From an uncultured Lachnospiraceae bacterium (lineage in GTDB: Bacteria; Bacillota; Clostridia; Lachnospirales; Lachnospiraceae), in the NCBI GenBank assembly GCA_902793995.1, contig CADBFP010000001.1, forward strand, positions 1 to 64,000: 64,000 bases of DNA, in the 5' to 3' direction. The notes under the pieces are model-generated. The model searched no databases and was not told the origin of the DNA. It worked only from the letters and a program-made list of their open reading frames with translations. Position 1 is the first letter of the stretch, and every line of letters begins with the position of its first letter. This document shows, in pieces, positions 60,908 to 64,000 of the stretch. The position numbers were made by a program, and so were the translations under genes.

Positions 60908-63900
60908 TTACAGCTGCATCAAATGCAGCTCCAACACTCCCAGCAAATCCCCTATCTGCACTAATAAACCCTGGGGATTTAGCACTTCCCCCTTCCGGAA
61001 GGTCCGTGTCAGCACCGGCGCCTCCTCCCCCCGCAGCTTCAGCGCTCCCTTCTGCGCCTGCAAAAGCGCCGCAAAATCCATGGGATCCAGGGGCGCCTCC
61101 GGCAAAAAGCGCAGCCGCACTTCCTGCTGATTGGCTTCCAGCTCCGTCACATATAATTTATGAGCCCGGGTCTTGATCAGGGCAATCTTTAAGAGATTAT
61201 CCACCGGCCGGGGCAGATCCCCGAAGCGGTCGATGAGCTCATCCAGCACATCATCATAATCTCCTTCGTTTTCAATTTCCGCAATCCGGTGATAAATGGC
61301 CAGCTTCTGGCTTTCGTTGGGGATATAGGAGGCAGGGATATGGGCGTCCGCCTCGATTTCCACGGAGGTATCGAAACGGAGTTTCTCCGCTTCTCCCTTC
61401 TCCCGGCTCACCGCCTCCCCCAAAAGCTTGGCATAAAGCTCGTAGCCCACCGCCTGCATATGGCCGTGCTGCTCTGCCCCCAGGAGGTTCCCGGCGCCCC
61501 GCAGCTCCAGATCCCGCATGGAAATCTTCACCCCGCTGCCCAGCTCCGTATAATCCCGGATGGCCATGAGCCGCTTTTCCGCCACATCCTTTAAGAGACG
61601 GCCCCGCTGATAAAAGAGGAAAGCGTAAGCCGTCCGGTTGGAGCGGCCCACCCGGCCCCTGAGCTGATACAGCTGGGCCAGGCCGAAGCGGTCCGAATCC
61701 TGGATGATTATGGTATTCACATTGGGAATATCCAGCCCCGTTTCCACGATGGTGGTGGAAACCAGCACATCGATCTGCCCGTTCACAAAGTCGAACATGA
61801 TGCGCTCCAGCTCCCGCTCCCGCATCTGGCCATGGGCGAAGGTCACCTCTGCCTCCGGCACCAGAGTGGCAATCCGGGCGGTGACCGTCTCGATATTCTT
61901 CACCTTATTGCAGATATAATACACCTGCCCGCCCCGGGCCAGTTCCCGGGCAATGGCCTCCCGCACAATCTCCTCGTTGTATTCCGCCACATAGGTCTGG
62001 ATGGGCAGGCGGTCCATGGGGGGATCCTTCAGCATGCTCATATCCCGGATGCCGATGAGGCTCATATGGAGGGTCCGGGGAATCGGCGTAGCCGTCAGAC
62101 TGATCACATCCACCGTTTCCCGGAGTTTCTTCAGTTTTTCTTTATCGGATACGCCGAAGCGCTGTTCCTCGTCGATAATCAACAGCCCCAGATCCTTAAA
62201 TTGTACGTCCTGGGAGAGGAGGCGATGGGTGCCGATCACAATATCCAGAGCTCCGCTCTTTAAATCCGCCACCGCTTTTTTCTGTTCTGCCGGGGTGCGG
62301 AAGCGGGAGAGAAGTCCCACCCGGATGGGGTATTCCCGCATCCGTTCCGCAAAGGTGAGATAATGCTGCTGGGCCAGCACCGTGGTGGGCACCAGATAGG
62401 CCACCTGCTTGGAATCCTGCACCGCCTTAAAAGCCGCCCGGATGGCAATCTCCGTTTTGCCGAAGCCCACATCCCCGCAGATCAGCCGGTCCATGATCCG
62501 CCGGCTTTCCATATCTTCCTTCACCGCCTGAATGGCCTGGATCTGATCCTCCGTTTCCTCATAGGGGAACTGCTCCTCAAACTCCCGCTGCCAGAAGCCG
62601 TCAGGACTGAACACGAAGCCCTGATCCTGCTGCCGGGCGGCGTAAAGCTGCACCAGATCTTTGGCGATTTCTCCCACCGCCTTTTTTACCCTGGCCTTGG
62701 TATTCCGCCATTCGGCGCCCCCCAGGCGGCTTAAGGCCGGGGGATGCTCCACATCCCGGGAGGCGTACTTTTCTATTTTATTCATCAGGGAAACCGGGGT
62801 GAACACCTGTCCCCCGTCCCGGTAATCAATGCGGATATAATCAATCACCACATCGTCGGTCTGGCGCTGCACGATGCCCCCGAAGATACCTACCCCGTGG
62901 TCTTCGTGGATCACATAATCCCCCACATTCAGATCGCTGATGCGGGTGAGGCCGCCGCTCTTTTTGGCCGTCTGCCGCCGGCCTTTTTTCTTCTTGCCGA
63001 AGAGTTCTCCCTCCGCTAAAATCACCAGGCCCAGGGAGGGCAGCTCATAGCTGTGATGGATATTGCCGATGGTAATAAGAATCTGGCCGGGGAAAATGGC
63101 CTGGCTGGTGCTTTCCGCATAAAAGGCGGGGAGTTCTTCCTCCTCTAGCCGCTGGCTCATCCACTCCCCCCGGCTGCGGGAGCCGCAAAGCAGAATGATG
63201 CGGTTTTCCTGGCGCACCATTTTTCTCAGATCCGTCACAAGCAGATCCATTTGCCCCCCGTAGGAATGGAGGGCGCGGGCGCTTAAGGAAAAAGCAGCCG
63301 ATAATTTAAGGGGCTTGTTTCGGTAGGGCAGGCCTGTCAGAATCAGGCAGCGGCCCCGGTCCAGGCGGCGCCAGAGCTCCTCCGGGGAAAAAAGATTCAG
63401 CAAAGTGTCCCCCTGGCCGGCTTCCAGCCGCCGGACGGCGCTTTCCTGATATTCCTCCGTTACGCCCCGGGCTTTTTCCTCCATCCGTTCCGGCTCGTCC
63501 AATATCACAAAGTCCCGGGGGCCCAAATAATCCAGCAGACAGCCGTCGGCGCTTAAGATTTCCTGGGTGGGATAAATCGTCACTTCTTCCAGATTGGATA
63601 AAGAGCGCTGGGTCTCGGAGTCGAAGATCCTGAGGGAATCGATTTCATCGTCAAAAAATTCAATGCGCACCGGGTTTTCCCGGGTTAAAGGAAACACATC
63701 CAAAATGCCGCCCCGCAGGGAAAAATCCCCGGGCATGCGGGTCATAGCTTCCCGCTCATAGCCCATTTCCGCCAGCTTCCGGGCCAGGTCCCGAGGGTCC
63801 TGCAGATCCCCGGGCTTTAGGCGGAGGCGGGCTTTTTTCAGCTGGGCCGGGGTCATGAGCCGGCAGAGGAGAGCGTCCACGGTGGTGACCACCAGGGCGT

Positions 63901-64000
63901 TTTCCTCCTCCAGAAGGGCCCGCAGCCCCGTCATCCGCTGACGGGAGAGAAGGCTGCCCCGCACATCCGCCTGGGAAAAGAGCAGATCCCGGGCGGGATA
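60908..64000 (-). CDS. mfd: transcription-repair coupling factor (partial, N-terminus outside window)
   Basis: At least 1,030 residues of Mfd are encoded; the frame is open to the window edge, so the true start lies beyond 64000. The UvrB-like homology region comes first (FSLRGGILDVFPLTRENPVRIEFFDDEIDSLR in two parts), then the RNA-polymerase-interaction segment VGDYVIHEDHGVG. The translocase follows with CGDVGFGKTEIA (Walker A), DEEQRFGV (Walker B) and LTATPIPRTL. QLRGRVGRSNR and the C-terminal domain end it. The protein displaces stalled RNA polymerase and recruits UvrA. The 3' end faces the adhesin gene. Confidence 0.96.
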   Translation of the reverse strand, partial: YPARDLLFSQADVRGSLLSRQRMTGLRALLEEENALVVTTVDALLCRLMTPAQLKKARLRLKPGDLQDPRDLARKLAEMGYEREAMTRMPGDFSLRGGILDVFPLTRENPVRIEFFDDEIDSLRIFDSETQRSLSNLEEVTIYPTQEILSADGCLLDYLGPRDFVILDEPERMEEKARGVTEEYQESAVRRLEAGQGDTLLNLFSPEELWRRLDRGRCLILTGLPYRNKPLKLSAAFSLSARALHSYGGQMDLLVTDLRKMVRQENRIILLCGSRSRGEWMSQRLEEEELPAFYAESTSQAIFPGQILITIGNIHHSYELPSLGLVILAEGELFGKKKKGRRQTAKKSGGLTRISDLNVGDYVIHEDHGVGIFGGIVQRQTDDVVIDYIRIDYRDGGQVFTPVSLMNKIEKYASRDVEHPPALSRLGGAEWRNTKARVKKAVGEIAKDLVQLYAARQQDQGFVFSPDGFWQREFEEQFPYEETEDQIQAIQAVKEDMESRRIMDRLICGDVGFGKTEIAIRAAFKAVQDSKQVAYLVPTTVLAQQHYLTFAERMREYPIRVGLLSRFRTPAEQKKAVADLKSGALDIVIGTHRLLSQDVQFKDLGLLIIDEEQRFGVSDKEKLKKLRETVDVISLTATPIPRTLHMSLIGIRDMSMLKDPPMDRLPIQTYVAEYNEEIVREAIARELARGGQVYYICNKVKNIETVTARIATLVPEAEVTFAHGQMRERELERIMFDFVNGQIDVLVSTTIVETGLDIPNVNTIIIQDSDRFGLAQLYQLRGRVGRSNRTAYAFLFYQRGRLLKDVAEKRLMAIRDYTELGSGVKISMRDLELRGAGNLLGAEQHGHMQAVGYELYAKLLGEAVSREKGEAEKLRFDTSVEIEADAHIPASYIPNESQKLAIYHRIAEIENEGDYDDVLDELIDRFGDLPRPVDNLLKIALIKTRAHKLYVTELEANQQEVRLRFLPEAPLDPMDFAALLQAQKGALKLRGEEAPVLTRTFRKGEVLNPQGLLVQIGDLLGVLELHLMQL

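Noticed and set aside
1..64000. tRNA, rRNA, tmRNA or RNase P genes and intact insertion sequences
   Set aside because: Read-through of intergenic regions showed no cloverleaf, CCA-type ends, rRNA signatures or transposase frames.

Overview
The window reads as chromosomal DNA from a GC-rich member of the Clostridia (Bacillota), probably a host-associated or gut-type anaerobe. Supporting signs are AGGAGG ribosome binding sites, sigma-A-like promoters, the split glgC/glgD glycogen pair, a class 1B dihydroorotate dehydrogenase with PyrK, lipoproteins, a sortase-type sorting signal, MutS2 and a YhaN/YhaO-like pair. No rRNA, tRNA, CRISPR array or intact transposase was seen. The species cannot be named from the sequence alone.

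Layout. 0.2-4.2 kb: a three-gene operon (low-molecular-weight tyrosine phosphatase, membrane-anchored lipase-like protein, nitrilase-family amidase). 4.3-6.8 kb: a multi-domain CoA-disulfide-reductase/rhodanese/TusA/DsrE fusion. 6.9-8.7 kb: 5'-nucleotidase and a metallophosphoesterase. 8.7-14.7 kb, minus strand: the pyrimidine operon pyrC-K-D-F-E-B-I, read from a clear promoter with only a short leader; carbamoyl-phosphate synthase is absent here. 14.8-17.7 kb: alpha/beta hydrolase, condensation-like acyltransferase and zinc-ribbon membrane protein. 17.8-19.1 kb: a lipoprotein serpin. 19.3-26.3 kb, minus strand: a tightly spaced run mutS2, response regulator, histidine kinase, acyltransferase, glutamate-type symporter. 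26.4-28.3 kb: a lipoprotein amidase with a repetitive Thr/Pro linker and a membrane protein.

28.4-40.2 kb is an accessory island built on a type I restriction-modification system (hsdM, hsdS, hsdR). Interleaved with the RM genes are a Fic protein, a RhuM-Fic/Doc fusion, a BRO-N/RhuM fusion, an unknown AT-rich gene with a possible HEPN-like motif, a DUF2971 protein and a small zinc-knuckle-like protein. Base composition falls noticeably across 33.9-36.9 kb.

40.3-43.2 kb, minus strand: a YhaO-like exonuclease and a YhaN-like ATPase. 43.4-46.1 kb: glgC, glgD and a translationally coupled ArsR/SmtB metal sensor. 46.2-49.1 kb: an Xaa-Pro aminopeptidase and a PrsA/SurA-like lipoprotein. 49.6-60.7 kb: one giant 3,696-residue surface protein. 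It has three thioester-domain-like modules, two FctA-like pilin modules, twelve Cna-B-like modules and twelve VaFE/T-Q ester-bond modules, arranged in super-repeats of exactly constant length, and ends in a sortase signal. 60.9 kb to the end: mfd, cut by the window edge.

Small palindromic repeat families (CATCCTGAGCGAAG type, GTAGGGGCGA type and others) lie between genes throughout. In several places they supply coding sequence or stop codons, as in the N-terminus of PyrC, the C-terminal tail of the phosphatase and the stop codons of the Fic and pyrD genes.
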